From: Burkholderia ambifaria AMMD
GTDB taxonomy: Bacteria; Pseudomonadota; Gammaproteobacteria; Burkholderiales; Burkholderiaceae
Assembly: GCF_000203915.1 (NCBI RefSeq)
Contig: NC_008390.1
Span: forward strand, 1,116,001-1,180,000
DNA length: 64,000 nt
Direction of reading: 5' to 3'
A model generated the notes under the pieces. That model was not told the origin of the DNA, ran no database searches, and saw nothing but the letters and a program-made list of their open reading frames with translations. Shown here piece by piece: positions 28,211 through 35,567 of this stretch (the first letter of the stretch is position 1; every line of letters starts with the position of its first letter). Position numbers and translations under genes: made by a program.

Positions 28211-29250
28211 CCCGGTGGATCAAATGGCTCGGCTGGCCGATCGGCATCGCGATCCTGCTCGCGCTGGGGCTGCACGAAGGCATCGGCGACGTGTCGCGGA
28301 TGCTCGAGCGCGCCGGCTTCACGCTGCTGTGGCTCGTGCCGTTCCACGCGCTGCCGTTGCTGCTCGACGCGTATGCGTGGCATCAGCTGCTCGACCGGCG
28401 CGCGTCGCTGCCGTTTTTGTGGTGGATCGCGACCGTGCGCGAAGCCGTGAACCGGCTGCTGCCCGTGGTCGGGATCGGCGGCGAGCTGGTCGGGATCCGG
28501 ATCGCGCGCTGGCAGGTGCCCGACGCGAGCCGCGTGACCGCGTCGGTGATCGTCGAGGTGCTGGTGACGATCGTCGTCCAGTATGCGTTCGCGGCGCTCG
28601 GCCTCGTGCTGCTGCTCGCGACCACGCACGACATGGGCGGCGGCACGATCGGCCTGGCGCTGCTGCTGACGCTGCCGCTTCCGGTGCTCGGCGTCGTGCT
28701 GATGCGGCGCGGCGGCGTCTTCCACGCGATCGAGCGGTTTGCGGGGCGTCTGCTCGGCGATTCGCACCGGTTGCTGCAGGGCGTCGACGGCCGCCGGCTC
28801 GATGCCGACATCGACGCGCTGATGTCGCGCACGGCGCTGCTGTTCAGTGCGTTCTTCTGGCAGCTGGCCGGCTACGTGCTCGGTGCGCTCGAACTCTACT
28901 GGGCGCTCGCGCTGCTCGGGCATCCGGTCTCGATCGGCGGCGCGATCGCGATCGAGGCGATGACGCAGGCCGTGCGGCATGCGGCATTCATGGTGCCGGG
29001 CGGCCTCGGCGTGCAGGAGGCGACCGTCGTGCTGCTCGCGCAGATGTTCGGCGTCGATCGCGAGACGGCGCTGTCGCTCGCGCTGGTCAAGCGCGGCCGC
29101 GAGGTGCTGTTCGGCTGCGTGGCGCTCGGTTCGTGGCAGCTTGCCGAACTCGTGCGCACGCGGCGCCGCATCCGTGGGCTGCCGGCCGGGTCGGATGATG
29201 CACCGCCCGCGCGCCGCGAGTCCGACGCGCACACCGAAACGACGCATTGA
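28207..29250 (+). CDS. hpnL: Hopanoid-associated membrane protein HpnL
   Basis: This 347-residue inner-membrane protein of the UPF0104 / lysylphosphatidylglycerol synthase transmembrane fold has about eight helices. Typical segments are VREAVNRLLPVVGIGGELVG and FMVPGGLGVQEATVVLLAQ. It is commonly linked to hopanoid clusters and may move a lipid intermediate or finished hopanoid across the membrane; that is inference. The ATG overlaps the hpnK stop (ATGA). It is followed directly by a hairpin, so it closes the operon. Confidence 0.88.
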   Translation: MTRWIKWLGWPIGIAILLALGLHEGIGDVSRMLERAGFTLLWLVPFHALPLLLDAYAWHQLLDRRASLPFLWWIATVREAVNRLLPVVGIGGELVGIRIARWQVPDASRVTASVIVEVLVTIVVQYAFAALGLVLLLATTHDMGGGTIGLALLLTLPLPVLGVVLMRRGGVFHAIERFAGRLLGDSHRLLQGVDGRRLDADIDALMSRTALLFSAFFWQLAGYVLGALELYWALALLGHPVSIGGAIAIEAMTQAVRHAAFMVPGGLGVQEATVVLLAQMFGVDRETALSLALVKRGREVLFGCVALGSWQLAELVRTRRRIRGLPAGSDDAPPARRESDAHTETTH

Positions 29251-29274
29251 ACACGGGACGGGCCGCGCCCGTGT
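29251..29274 (+). terminator. Hairpin terminator after hpnL
   Basis: ACACGGG and CCCGTGT form a 7-bp stem with a GC-rich loop that can pair further, starting immediately after the stop codon. CGCGCTTTT follows. Confidence 0.6.
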
Positions 29275-29335
29275 CGCGCTTTTGGCGTTGCGCGGGTATC
29301 CTTGGCGCGTGTTTTCTCGACGCGCAATTCCTCAG

Positions 29336-29893
29336 ATGATTTTTCGTTTCCGGCTGCTCCCCGTCACGATGCTGGCCGCCGCGCTGGCGCTTGCCGGCTG
29401 CGACGACAAGCAAGGCAATCTCGACGTGCAACGCATCAGGGATTTTTTCACCGCGATCAAGCCGGCGCCGCTGCTGCTCAAGGGGCTTAAGGTCGGCGTA
29501 TCGACCGAAGCCGACGTGCGCGGCACGATGGGCAAGCCCGACACCGAGCGCACCTTCACCGATGGCTCCAAGCGTCTCGAATATCCGCGCGGCCCGATGG
29601 GCAATCAGACCTGGTTCGTCGATCTCGACGCGAGCGGGCACTACGCGGGCGCCACACAGGTGCTGACCGCCGAGAACTTCGCGAAGGTGCGCCCCGGGAT
29701 GGACGAGGACGAGGTGCGGCGCCTGCTCGGCAAGCCGGGCGATATCGCGCAGTACCCGCTGAAGCCCGAGACGGTGTGGAGCTGGCGCTGGCTCGAGGAT
29801 GGCGTGAACACCGACGCGTTCTTCAACGTCCATTTCGGCCCGGACGGGCTCGTCTATACGACTTCGCGCTCCGACATCCTGAAGGGGCGGTGA
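29336..29893 (+). CDS. BamE/SmpA-like outer-membrane lipoprotein
   Basis: A 185-residue lipoprotein with a signal peptide ending in the lipobox LALAGC (Cys about residue 22). The body contains two BamE-like modules, each starting with a GVSTEADVRGTMGKPD or RPGMDEDEVRRLLGKPGD motif. BamE proteins assist the beta-barrel assembly machine, but this is a longer relative and a separate housekeeping bamE is expected elsewhere. A GTG at 29309 could add nine residues. It lies behind the hpnL hairpin and before a strong terminator, so it is probably monocistronic. Confidence 0.88.
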   Translation: MIFRFRLLPVTMLAAALALAGCDDKQGNLDVQRIRDFFTAIKPAPLLLKGLKVGVSTEADVRGTMGKPDTERTFTDGSKRLEYPRGPMGNQTWFVDLDASGHYAGATQVLTAENFAKVRPGMDEDEVRRLLGKPGDIAQYPLKPETVWSWRWLEDGVNTDAFFNVHFGPDGLVYTTSRSDILKGR

Positions 29894-29943
29894 ACCTGCG
29901 TCCCGGCGCTGGCGCTATATCGAAAAAGCGACCGGAAAATTGC

Positions 29944-29993
29944 AAAAAGCCCGCTTCCCTGCGTGTCATCCGACTGTCAGGAAGCGGGTTTTT
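29944..29993 (+). terminator. Rho-independent terminator after the lipoprotein gene
   Basis: CCCGCTTCC and GGAAGCGGG form a 9-bp stem with five A in front and five T behind it. It can act in both directions. Confidence 0.88.
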
Positions 29994-30042
29994 CCCTTTT
30001 GAAACAGGGGCGTAGGCCGGGCCTGCAAATGATCGGGCGAAT

Positions 30043-30057
30043 TGTTGCAATGCAACA
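30043..30057. promoter_or_regulatory. Perfect palindrome upstream of the arginine transporter operon
   Basis: TGTTGCAATGCAACA is a perfect 7-1-7 palindrome, 108 bases before the hisQ start codon. It is a likely operator, but its shape differs from the ArgR-type boxes nearby. Confidence 0.4.
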
Positions 30058-30085
30058 GTCGCGCGCACGGTGATTTGAGGCAATC

Positions 30086-30101
30086 ATTTTCGCTTGCGAC
30101 T
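30086..30101 (-). promoter_or_regulatory. Weak ArgR-type half-site upstream of hisQ
   Basis: Read on the minus strand this is AGTCGC followed by eight bases and AT. It shares GTCGCAA with the boxes before astC and argT. A second TGTCGC on the same strand lies 23 bases away (30119-30124). The match is partial. Confidence 0.35.
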
Positions 30102-30165
30102 ATCCGCGTCAGCCCGGCGCGACAGAAGTTTGCGTGCCGGTGTTCATTCAACACTGGAGACGCGC

Positions 30166-30855
30166 GTGTTCCTTTACGGCTTTGGTCCCGTCCTCTGGGC
30201 CGGCACCGTGCAGACCATCGAGCTGTCGGTGCTGTCGCTCGCTGCCGCGGTGGCGCTTGGGCTGATCGGCGCGGTGGCGAAGCTGTCGCACAACCGGGTG
30301 CTGCGAGCGATCGCGACCGGTTATACGACGCTGATCCGCTCGGTGCCCGATCTCGTCCTGATGCTGCTGTTGTTCTACAGCATTCAGATCTGGCTGAACC
30401 AGTTCACCGACCTCGTCGGCTGGGAGCAGATCGACATCGATCCGTTCGTCGCCGGCGTGCTGACGCTCGGCTTCATCTACGGCGCGTACTTCACCGAGAC
30501 GTTTCGCGGCGCGTTCCTGTCGGTGCCGCGCGGGCAGCTCGAGGCCGGCGCGGCGTACGGAATGAGCGGGATGCGCGTGTTCGTGCGGATCATGTTTCCG
30601 CAGATGATGCGCTTCGCGCTGCCGGGCATCGGCAACAACTGGCAGGTGCTCGTGAAGGCGACCGCGCTGGTGTCGATCATCGGCCTCGCGGACGTCGTGA
30701 AGGCCGCGCAGGACGCCGGCAAGAGCACGTTCAACATGTTCTTCTTCATCCTCATCGCGGCGCTGATCTACCTCGCGATCACGACCGTCTCCAACCTCGT
30801 GCTGATCCAGCTCGAGAAGCGTTATTCCATGGGCGTGCGCCACGCAGAACTATGA
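30166..30855 (+). CDS. hisQ: Basic amino acid ABC transporter permease (HisQ type)
   Basis: A 229-residue inner-membrane permease of the histidine/lysine/arginine/ornithine transporter class with five to six helices. The cytoplasmic ATPase-contact loop reads EAGAAYGMSGMRVFVRIMFPQMMRFALPGIGNN. It starts with GTG at 30166 behind ACTGGAGA. The stop overlaps the ATG of the second permease gene (ATGA). The neighbouring argR and the arginine succinyltransferase genes indicate arginine or ornithine as substrate, comparable to AotQ of Pseudomonas aeruginosa. Confidence 0.93.
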   Translation: MFLYGFGPVLWAGTVQTIELSVLSLAAAVALGLIGAVAKLSHNRVLRAIATGYTTLIRSVPDLVLMLLLFYSIQIWLNQFTDLVGWEQIDIDPFVAGVLTLGFIYGAYFTETFRGAFLSVPRGQLEAGAAYGMSGMRVFVRIMFPQMMRFALPGIGNNWQVLVKATALVSIIGLADVVKAAQDAGKSTFNMFFFILIAALIYLAITTVSNLVLIQLEKRYSMGVRHAEL

Positions 30856-31565
30856 TCGAGATCCTCCAGGAATTCGGCCGGGCGTTCCTTTACTGGGACG
30901 GCCAGCGCCTCTCCGGCCTTGCGGTGACGCTGTGGCTGCTCGTCGCGTCGATTTCGCTCGGCTTCGTGTGCGCGGTGCCGCTTGCGGTCGCGCGCGTGTC
31001 GAAGAACAAGTGGCTGTCGATGCCGGTGCGGTTCTACACGTACGTGTTCCGCGGCACGCCGCTCTACGTGCAGTTGCTGCTGATGTACACGGGCATGTAC
31101 AGCCTCGAGTTCGTGCGTTCGCACTCGCTGCTCGACGCGTTCTTCAGGAGCGGCTTCAACTGCGCGATTCTCGCGTTCGCGCTGAATACCTGCGCGTACA
31201 CGACCGAGATCTTCGCGGGCGCGATTCGCGCGATTCCGCACGGCGAGGTCGAGGCGGCGCGTGCGTACGGGATGACGCCGTTCACGATGTACCGCCGGGT
31301 GATCCTGCCGTCGGCGCTGCGCCGCGCGCTGCCGCTGTACAGCAACGAGGTGATCCTGATGCTGCACGCGACCACCGTGGCGTTCACGGCGACCGTGCCC
31401 GACATCCTGAAGGTCGCGCGCGACGCCAATTCCGCGACCTACATGGCATTCCAGTCGTTCGGGATCGCCGCGCTGATCTATCTTGCGGTATCGTTCGCAC
31501 TCGTCGCGGCATTTCGCCGGGCGGAGCGCCACTGGCTCGCGTATCTCGCGGCCGGCCGTCATTGA
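30852..31565 (+). CDS. hisM: Basic amino acid ABC transporter permease (HisM type)
   Basis: A 237-residue partner permease with the same fold. The ATPase-contact loop is GEVEAARAYGMTPFTMYRRVILPSALRRALPLYSNE. It is translationally coupled to the HisQ gene and lies 21 bases before the ATPase gene. Together the two permeases form the heterodimeric channel. Confidence 0.94.
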   Translation: MIEILQEFGRAFLYWDGQRLSGLAVTLWLLVASISLGFVCAVPLAVARVSKNKWLSMPVRFYTYVFRGTPLYVQLLLMYTGMYSLEFVRSHSLLDAFFRSGFNCAILAFALNTCAYTTEIFAGAIRAIPHGEVEAARAYGMTPFTMYRRVILPSALRRALPLYSNEVILMLHATTVAFTATVPDILKVARDANSATYMAFQSFGIAALIYLAVSFALVAAFRRAERHWLAYLAAGRH

Positions 31566-31586
31566 TTTCACTTCGAGGAGAGCCAG

Positions 31587-32387
31587 TTGGCCGAGATCAC
31601 TCAAACGAGCGCGTCCGCTTCCACCAAGCTTGCCGCGGTCGACATTCACAAGCGCTACGGCGATAACGAGGTGCTCAAGGGCGTATCGCTGAACGCGAAG
31701 GCCGGCGACGTCATCAGCATCATCGGCGCGAGCGGTTCGGGCAAGAGCACGTTCCTGCGCTGCATCAATTTTCTCGAGCGGCCGAATGCGGGGCAGATCG
31801 TCGTCGACGGCGAGACCGTGCGCACGAAGCCCGACCGCGCCGGCGCGCTCGAGGTTGCCGATCACAAGCAGTTGCAGCGCATCCGCACGAAGCTCGCGAT
31901 GGTGTTCCAGCACTTCAATCTGTGGGCGCACATGAACGTGCTCGAGAACGTGATGGAAGCGCCGGTGCACGTGCTCGGCATTTCGAAGCGGGAAGCCGAG
32001 GAGCGTGCACGTGCGTACCTGGAGAAGGTCGGTCTCGCGCCGCGTGTCGAGAAGCAGTATCCGTCGCATCTGTCGGGCGGCCAGCAGCAGCGTGTCGCGA
32101 TCGCGCGTGCGCTTGCGATGCATCCGGACGTGATGCTGTTCGACGAGCCGACGTCGGCGCTCGATCCGGAGCTCGTCGGTGAAGTGCTGAAGGTGATGCA
32201 GAAGCTGGCCGAGGAAGGCCGCACGATGATCGTCGTCACGCACGAGATGGGTTTTGCGCGCAACGTGTCGAACCACGTGATGTTCCTGCATCAGGGGCGG
32301 ACCGAGGAAGAGGGCGATCCGAAGGAGGTGCTGGTGCGTCCGCAGAGCGAGCGTCTGAAGCAGTTCCTGTCGGGCAGCCTCAAGTAA
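31587..32387 (+). CDS. hisP: Basic amino acid ABC transporter ATPase (HisP type)
   Basis: A 266-residue ATPase with Walker [10 protein letters not shown] (about residue 50), Q-loop in [11 protein letters not shown], signature [15 protein letters not shown] (about 160), Walker [15 protein letters not shown] and H-loop VVTHEMGFA. It energises the HisQM channel. The start is a TTG at 31587 behind GAGGAG, which is unusual but well placed. The argR gene follows after 22 bases, so the regulator is probably cotranscribed with the transporter. Confidence 0.95.
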   Translation: MAEITQTSASASTKLAAVDIHKRYGDNEVLKGVSLNAKAGDVISIIGASGSGKSTFLRCINFLERPNAGQIVVDGETVRTKPDRAGALEVADHKQLQRIRTKLAMVFQHFNLWAHMNVLENVMEAPVHVLGISKREAEERARAYLEKVGLAPRVEKQYPSHLSGGQQQRVAIARALAMHPDVMLFDEPTSALDPELVGEVLKVMQKLAEEGRTMIVVTHEMGFARNVSNHVMFLHQGRTEEEGDPKEVLVRPQSERLKQFLSGSLK

Positions 32388-32409
32388 CGCGACGGGCGGG
32401 TTTTCATAC

Positions 32410-33450
32410 GTGGTACCGGTGACTCGTCCCGCAGGCGCCACCCGCACGACGCAGGTGGCGATCGTTGCATTGCCGCCCGTGTCGATGTCGGGTGTGGGGC
32501 CGATTGTCGATGCGTTGAATCTCGCGAACGAGATCGACGGGCGCTTGCTGTATCGCTGGCAGGTGTGTTCGTGGGACGGGCGGCCCGTGCCGCTCGCCGG
32601 CGGCGCGCAGTGGCATGCCGATGCGGCGTTCAACGATGCTGTCGCGTGCGACTGGCTGATCGTCGTGTCGGAGCGGTTTCAGCAGTTTGCCGACTATCGA
32701 TTGTTTCTCGCGAGTCTTGCGCGCATTGGGCAGCGCACGCCGGTCGTCACGGGGATTCACCACGGCGTGTGGTGGCTCGCGATGGCCGGGCAGCTTTCCG
32801 GGTATCGGGTGAGCGTGAACTGGGAGACGTATCAGCAGTTCGCCGAGCAGTTCGAGCGGTCGATCGTCACGCAGCAGATCTTCGAGATCGATCGCGATCG
32901 GGCGACCTGTGCCGGTGGGCAGGCTACTGTCGATTTCATGCTGGCCATGATCGGCCGCGAACATGGGGCGGATCTCGCGGAGCGGATTGCCGATGCGCTC
33001 GGCGCCGGGACGCTGAGGAGTGGTGAGGAGCGCCAACGGATTCCTTTTGTTACCGCGCCCGGTGAGCGACATCCTCGGTTGAATGATGCTTTGCTTTTGA
33101 TGGAAGCCAATATCGAGGATCCTTTGACTACCGATGAGATTGCCGGGCTTGTCGGCGTGTCGCGGCGTCAACTCGAGCGGCTCTTTCGACAGTATCTCGG
33201 GGCCATGCCCTCCAAGTATTACCTCAATCTTCGACTGCTCAAGGCGCGCACTCAGTTGCAGCGGACCAGTAAGTCGGTCGTTCAAGTCAGTCTCGCCTGT
33301 GGGTTTTCTTCTGCTGCGCATTTTTCTAATGCCTATCGGGAGCGGTTTGGGGTTACGCCTCGGGAAGATCGGCGGGCATGGCTCGAGAAGCAGACTGGGG
33401 GCGGGAGTGAGCCTCGGGGGGGCGCTCTTGTCGAGCGGGGGAAGGATTAA
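32410..33450 (+). CDS. argR: AraC-type arginine regulator (GlxA/ArgR family)
   Basis: This 346-residue regulator has an N-terminal DJ-1/PfpI-like domain (about residues 15-195) and a C-terminal double helix-turn-helix AraC domain (about 225-325). Its key segments are ANIEDPLTTDEIAGLVGVSRRQLERLF and VSLACGFSSAAHFSNAYRERFG. This is the layout of P. aeruginosa ArgR, which is encoded behind the aot transporter and activates arginine uptake and catabolism; the same order is seen here. GTG 32410 is taken as the start, with a GTG at 32419 possible. The last 150 codons use many more A/T-ending codons than the upstream genes, as the G+C falls towards the inserted cassette. Confidence 0.9.
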   Translation: MVPVTRPAGATRTTQVAIVALPPVSMSGVGPIVDALNLANEIDGRLLYRWQVCSWDGRPVPLAGGAQWHADAAFNDAVACDWLIVVSERFQQFADYRLFLASLARIGQRTPVVTGIHHGVWWLAMAGQLSGYRVSVNWETYQQFAEQFERSIVTQQIFEIDRDRATCAGGQATVDFMLAMIGREHGADLAERIADALGAGTLRSGEERQRIPFVTAPGERHPRLNDALLLMEANIEDPLTTDEIAGLVGVSRRQLERLFRQYLGAMPSKYYLNLRLLKARTQLQRTSKSVVQVSLACGFSSAAHFSNAYRERFGVTPREDRRAWLEKQTGGGSEPRGGALVERGKD

Positions 33451-33461
33451 GGTTTGGGTTT

Positions 33462-33671
33462 TTGGTGGTGCGCGTAGGTTTTCGTGAAGCACCTGCAATC
33501 GTGTCGGTCTATTAGCGTCGCCCCTGCGCGGGGCGGCGGTTACTTTTCTTTGTCTTGCCAAAGAAAAGTAACCAAAAGAAAGGCGCTCAGACAACGCATG
33601 ACTTCCCGGTGCCATAGCCAGCAGAGTGGCCCTCGCCTAAGTGTCGGCGCCAGTTGGGAACCTGGAGTGGT
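33462..33671 (+). repeat. Left arm of a ~210-bp inverted repeat
   Basis: It runs from TTGGTGGTGCGC to GGAGTGGT. The reverse complement is found at 35568-35777 with about 10 mismatches in 210 by hand alignment. It contains an 8-or-so-bp GC hairpin (CGCCCC-TGCG-CGGGGCG) and a perfect 15-bp stem (33538-33573). The arm begins 11 bases after the argR stop and may terminate its transcript. Small open frames inside it recur in both arms and are repeat sequence, not genes. Confidence 0.9.
33538..33573. repeat. Perfect hairpin inside the left arm
   Basis: GGTTACTTTTCTTTG, six bases, then CAAAGAAAAGTAACC. The identical hairpin is in the right arm at about 35666-35701. It resembles a bidirectional terminator-like core of a dispersed repeat. 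Confidence 0.85.
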
Positions 33672-33690
33672 CTTTCGACTTTCTAAGTGG

Positions 33691-34044
33691 CTATCTGACA
33701 AGCCATCTGTCGACGAGCCATAGGTAGGGGGCGACGTGAAGCAATAAATAGATCAGCATGACGAACAATGTGGCAGCTGCGAACTTGATGCTCCATCTGC
33801 GCGGCGACCAACGCTTATAAGCAAAGGCGTTGAGCGTGGCAAAAACGACCGACGGCCATAAGGTCGTAATGAGCAAGGTTGCGATGTAAACTGCGTGAGG
33901 CGCGCAGTGTTCCATGTCGCTACAGCCGGTCGACCGCGATTGCAGGGCGTCCGGCCAAGGAATATGGCTGAATACATAGAGGCACGCCGCTGCAACAAGC
34001 AAGCCCCACACGAGGCCTAGAATAGCGAACGCTATACGTCTCAA
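33691..34044 (-). CDS. Putative membrane immunity protein for the Tae4 effector
   Basis: A 117-residue protein I do not recognise by family. It has three predicted transmembrane helices: about residues 5-25 (AFAILGLVWGLLVAAACLYVF), 50-73 and 88-108. The loop between the first two (residues 26-49) holds two cysteines spaced by six residues (CSDMEHC). The N-terminal MRR favours a cytoplasmic N-terminus and hence a periplasmic Cys loop. Its ATG overlaps the tae4 stop (ATGA, 34041-34044), the classic place for an immunity gene. Known Tai4 proteins are soluble, periplasmic and signal-peptide-bearing, so this would be a different type. The protein is real with good probability; immunity is inference. 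Confidence 0.65.
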   Translation of the reverse strand: MRRIAFAILGLVWGLLVAAACLYVFSHIPWPDALQSRSTGCSDMEHCAPHAVYIATLLITTLWPSVVFATLNAFAYKRWSPRRWSIKFAAATLFVMLIYLLLHVAPYLWLVDRWLVR

Positions 34045-34673
34045 TTCACCTCCCAGAACAGGATTTCTTTAGATTTCGCTAGGTCCGAAATCACATTCCC
34101 GTTCCCCCCGCGAAGCCGTGACAATAAGTCTGGGAACGTTCGCTGACCAAGGCGAAATCGCCAGAGCGACGCAAAGGATGGTGTCAGTGTGTCTTTGTTC
34201 CACAGGTCGATGTGACCGCCGCTCAGTGCATCGGCTGAGTCGCCATCCTGGCGCCAGTAACCGAAAAAATAGATGATACCGGTTCGACCTTTTATCTTGT
34301 CTTGCCAATCCGGCCCGCTGATGTCCTCGGGCCTCCCCACGCCGAGAAAGGGGTGAAGCTTCAGCCATTCAGCCAGTTCGTAAGCGCGGGTTGCAGTCGC
34401 CTTTCCATCGAGAATCAGACGGCCCAGCGTTTTCTTGCCCGGCATCGGCTTCAACACATTTTGGGAAAACGACTTCATGCTGCTTCCGACCTTGTGAAAC
34501 GTGACGCTCATGCGGATAGCACACTGGTTTTCATACTCGCCGGTAGGGTCGTCATAGGGGTCTTTGGTCGGATATGCGTTCCAAAGCTCTTGAAAGGACA
34601 GCGCCTGGAGTTGCACTGATTTTTTCGACTTTTCCGTTTTGTTCGTTACGACCTTCGTGGGCGGGTTAGGCAT
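34041..34673 (-). CDS. tae4: Type VI secretion amidase effector, Tae4 family
   Basis: This 210-residue NlpC/P60-type amidase is expected to cleave peptidoglycan cross-links in the periplasm of rival cells after delivery by a type VI system. The Tae4 landmarks are present: FQELWNAYP near residue 27, catalytic Cys51 in NQCAIRMS, the core strand TGIIYFFGYW, catalytic His154 in SGGHIDLW with Asp156, and the C-terminal EILFWEV. ATG 34673 gives the usual length; a longer frame to 34850 overlaps the PAAR gene. There is no signal peptide, as expected for a T6SS cargo. It overlaps paar by eight bases and the immunity gene by four. Confidence 0.9.
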   Translation of the reverse strand: MPNPPTKVVTNKTEKSKKSVQLQALSFQELWNAYPTKDPYDDPTGEYENQCAIRMSVTFHKVGSSMKSFSQNVLKPMPGKKTLGRLILDGKATATRAYELAEWLKLHPFLGVGRPEDISGPDWQDKIKGRTGIIYFFGYWRQDGDSADALSGGHIDLWNKDTLTPSFASLWRFRLGQRTFPDLLSRLRGGNGNVISDLAKSKEILFWEVN

Positions 34674-35247
34674 TGTTGACCCCGCGATGTTGTTTTGCAA
34701 TGGCTTCGTCTCCCCAATAAATGATGTACTCCCCGGATGCATCGCCGGTATGGATGCGAGGCAGGATGCTGCTCGCATCAAGCTCGCCGGAATGGGCACG
34801 GCCGTCTGCCGTCTCGATGTAGTATGGATAGCCTGCCGGTCCGGCAACAAGGTCGCTGCTTACCGTCGTCTCGACTTGCTCGTCAAACGCGCCTTTTTTG
34901 ATTGATGTGACGCCGCCTGTTGTCGTGCGGCTCGAAACGACTTCTCCGAGTCCCTTTAGCCCATCACTGCACAATGCTTCACCTGCAAGTGATGCCATGA
35001 TGCGTGGCGGCATCGAGCAACCGCACAGCACAATGTCTTGGTCTAGTGCGACCTCTCCCTGAAACTTGAGCCGATACGGACCGCCTGCTTTTGCGATGAT
35101 GCCGATGCTCTTGCACGTAGTGCAGTACGCGCTGCCGCCAATCAGAGCTGCTTGATGGCCGTGTACAAGGAACGGCGGCCCGCTGTATGGTTGAATCGTT
35201 CCACCACTAGAAAGGCTGTCACCGACAACTGCAATTCTTCTATTCAT
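34666..35247 (-). CDS. PAAR-domain T6SS tip protein with C-terminal extension
   Basis: A 193-residue protein whose first ~95 residues are a PAAR domain, seen in RIAVVGDSLSSGGTI, PFLVHGHQAALIGG, CTTC and QDIVLCG. PAAR proteins cap the VgrG spike and carry effectors. The C-terminal ~90 residues form a beta-rich module of the type found on Burkholderia PAAR proteins (YPYYIETADGRAHSGELD and YIIYWGDEAIA); it may be an adaptor for the separate Tae4 cargo. ATG 35247 has GAGGGGG upstream. No VgrG or other T6SS structural gene lies in this window, so the module relies on a system elsewhere. Confidence 0.88.
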   Translation of the reverse strand: MNRRIAVVGDSLSSGGTIQPYSGPPFLVHGHQAALIGGSAYCTTCKSIGIIAKAGGPYRLKFQGEVALDQDIVLCGCSMPPRIMASLAGEALCSDGLKGLGEVVSSRTTTGGVTSIKKGAFDEQVETTVSSDLVAGPAGYPYYIETADGRAHSGELDASSILPRIHTGDASGEYIIYWGDEAIAKQHRGVNNA

Positions 35248-35368
35248 TGTTTGGCCCCCTCGGAAATTCACAATCGTAGTCGCTCGACGCAAGGGGACGT
35301 CTCAATATTGCGAGATGCTTGAGATGGCGCGATCGCGTTGGGTACGCTGCCTGCCGATTGGTGCTCAT
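35240..35368 (-). CDS. Small ORF overlapping the PAAR start (doubtful)
   Basis: A 42-residue frame from ATG 35368 to a TAG that overlaps the first codons of the PAAR gene. It is basic in the middle (RSRHLKHLAILRR) and resembles no family I know. It could be a leader peptide, the remnant of a gene lost upstream of the PAAR gene, or chance. Confidence 0.2.
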   Translation of the reverse strand: MSTNRQAAYPTRSRHLKHLAILRRPLASSDYDCEFPRGPNNE

Positions 35369-35567
35369 TCGATCCCTTCGTGATCAGTGAGGATGGCTGG
35401 CTGCATGTGCATAGGGGCCGTGGCATTGTGTGATGTGGTCTGGGATTGATCGACCGACTACGCTGCTCAAGGGGTGCGTCCCTGTCGGCCGAGCGAAGCG
35501 AGGGCGGAGCTAGCGGGAGGTATACCGCTCTGATGGGGTGGTGAGTGGTGTCAGAACTATTGCTCGA
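35369..35567. other. Unassigned 199-bp segment between the PAAR gene and the right arm
   Basis: No intact gene is visible. A minus-strand frame ending at about 35364 gives a short tail (HMQPAILTDHEGIE) that is closed upstream by a stop, so it may be debris of a larger gene. The promoter of the cassette should lie here or in the right arm. Confidence 0.4.
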
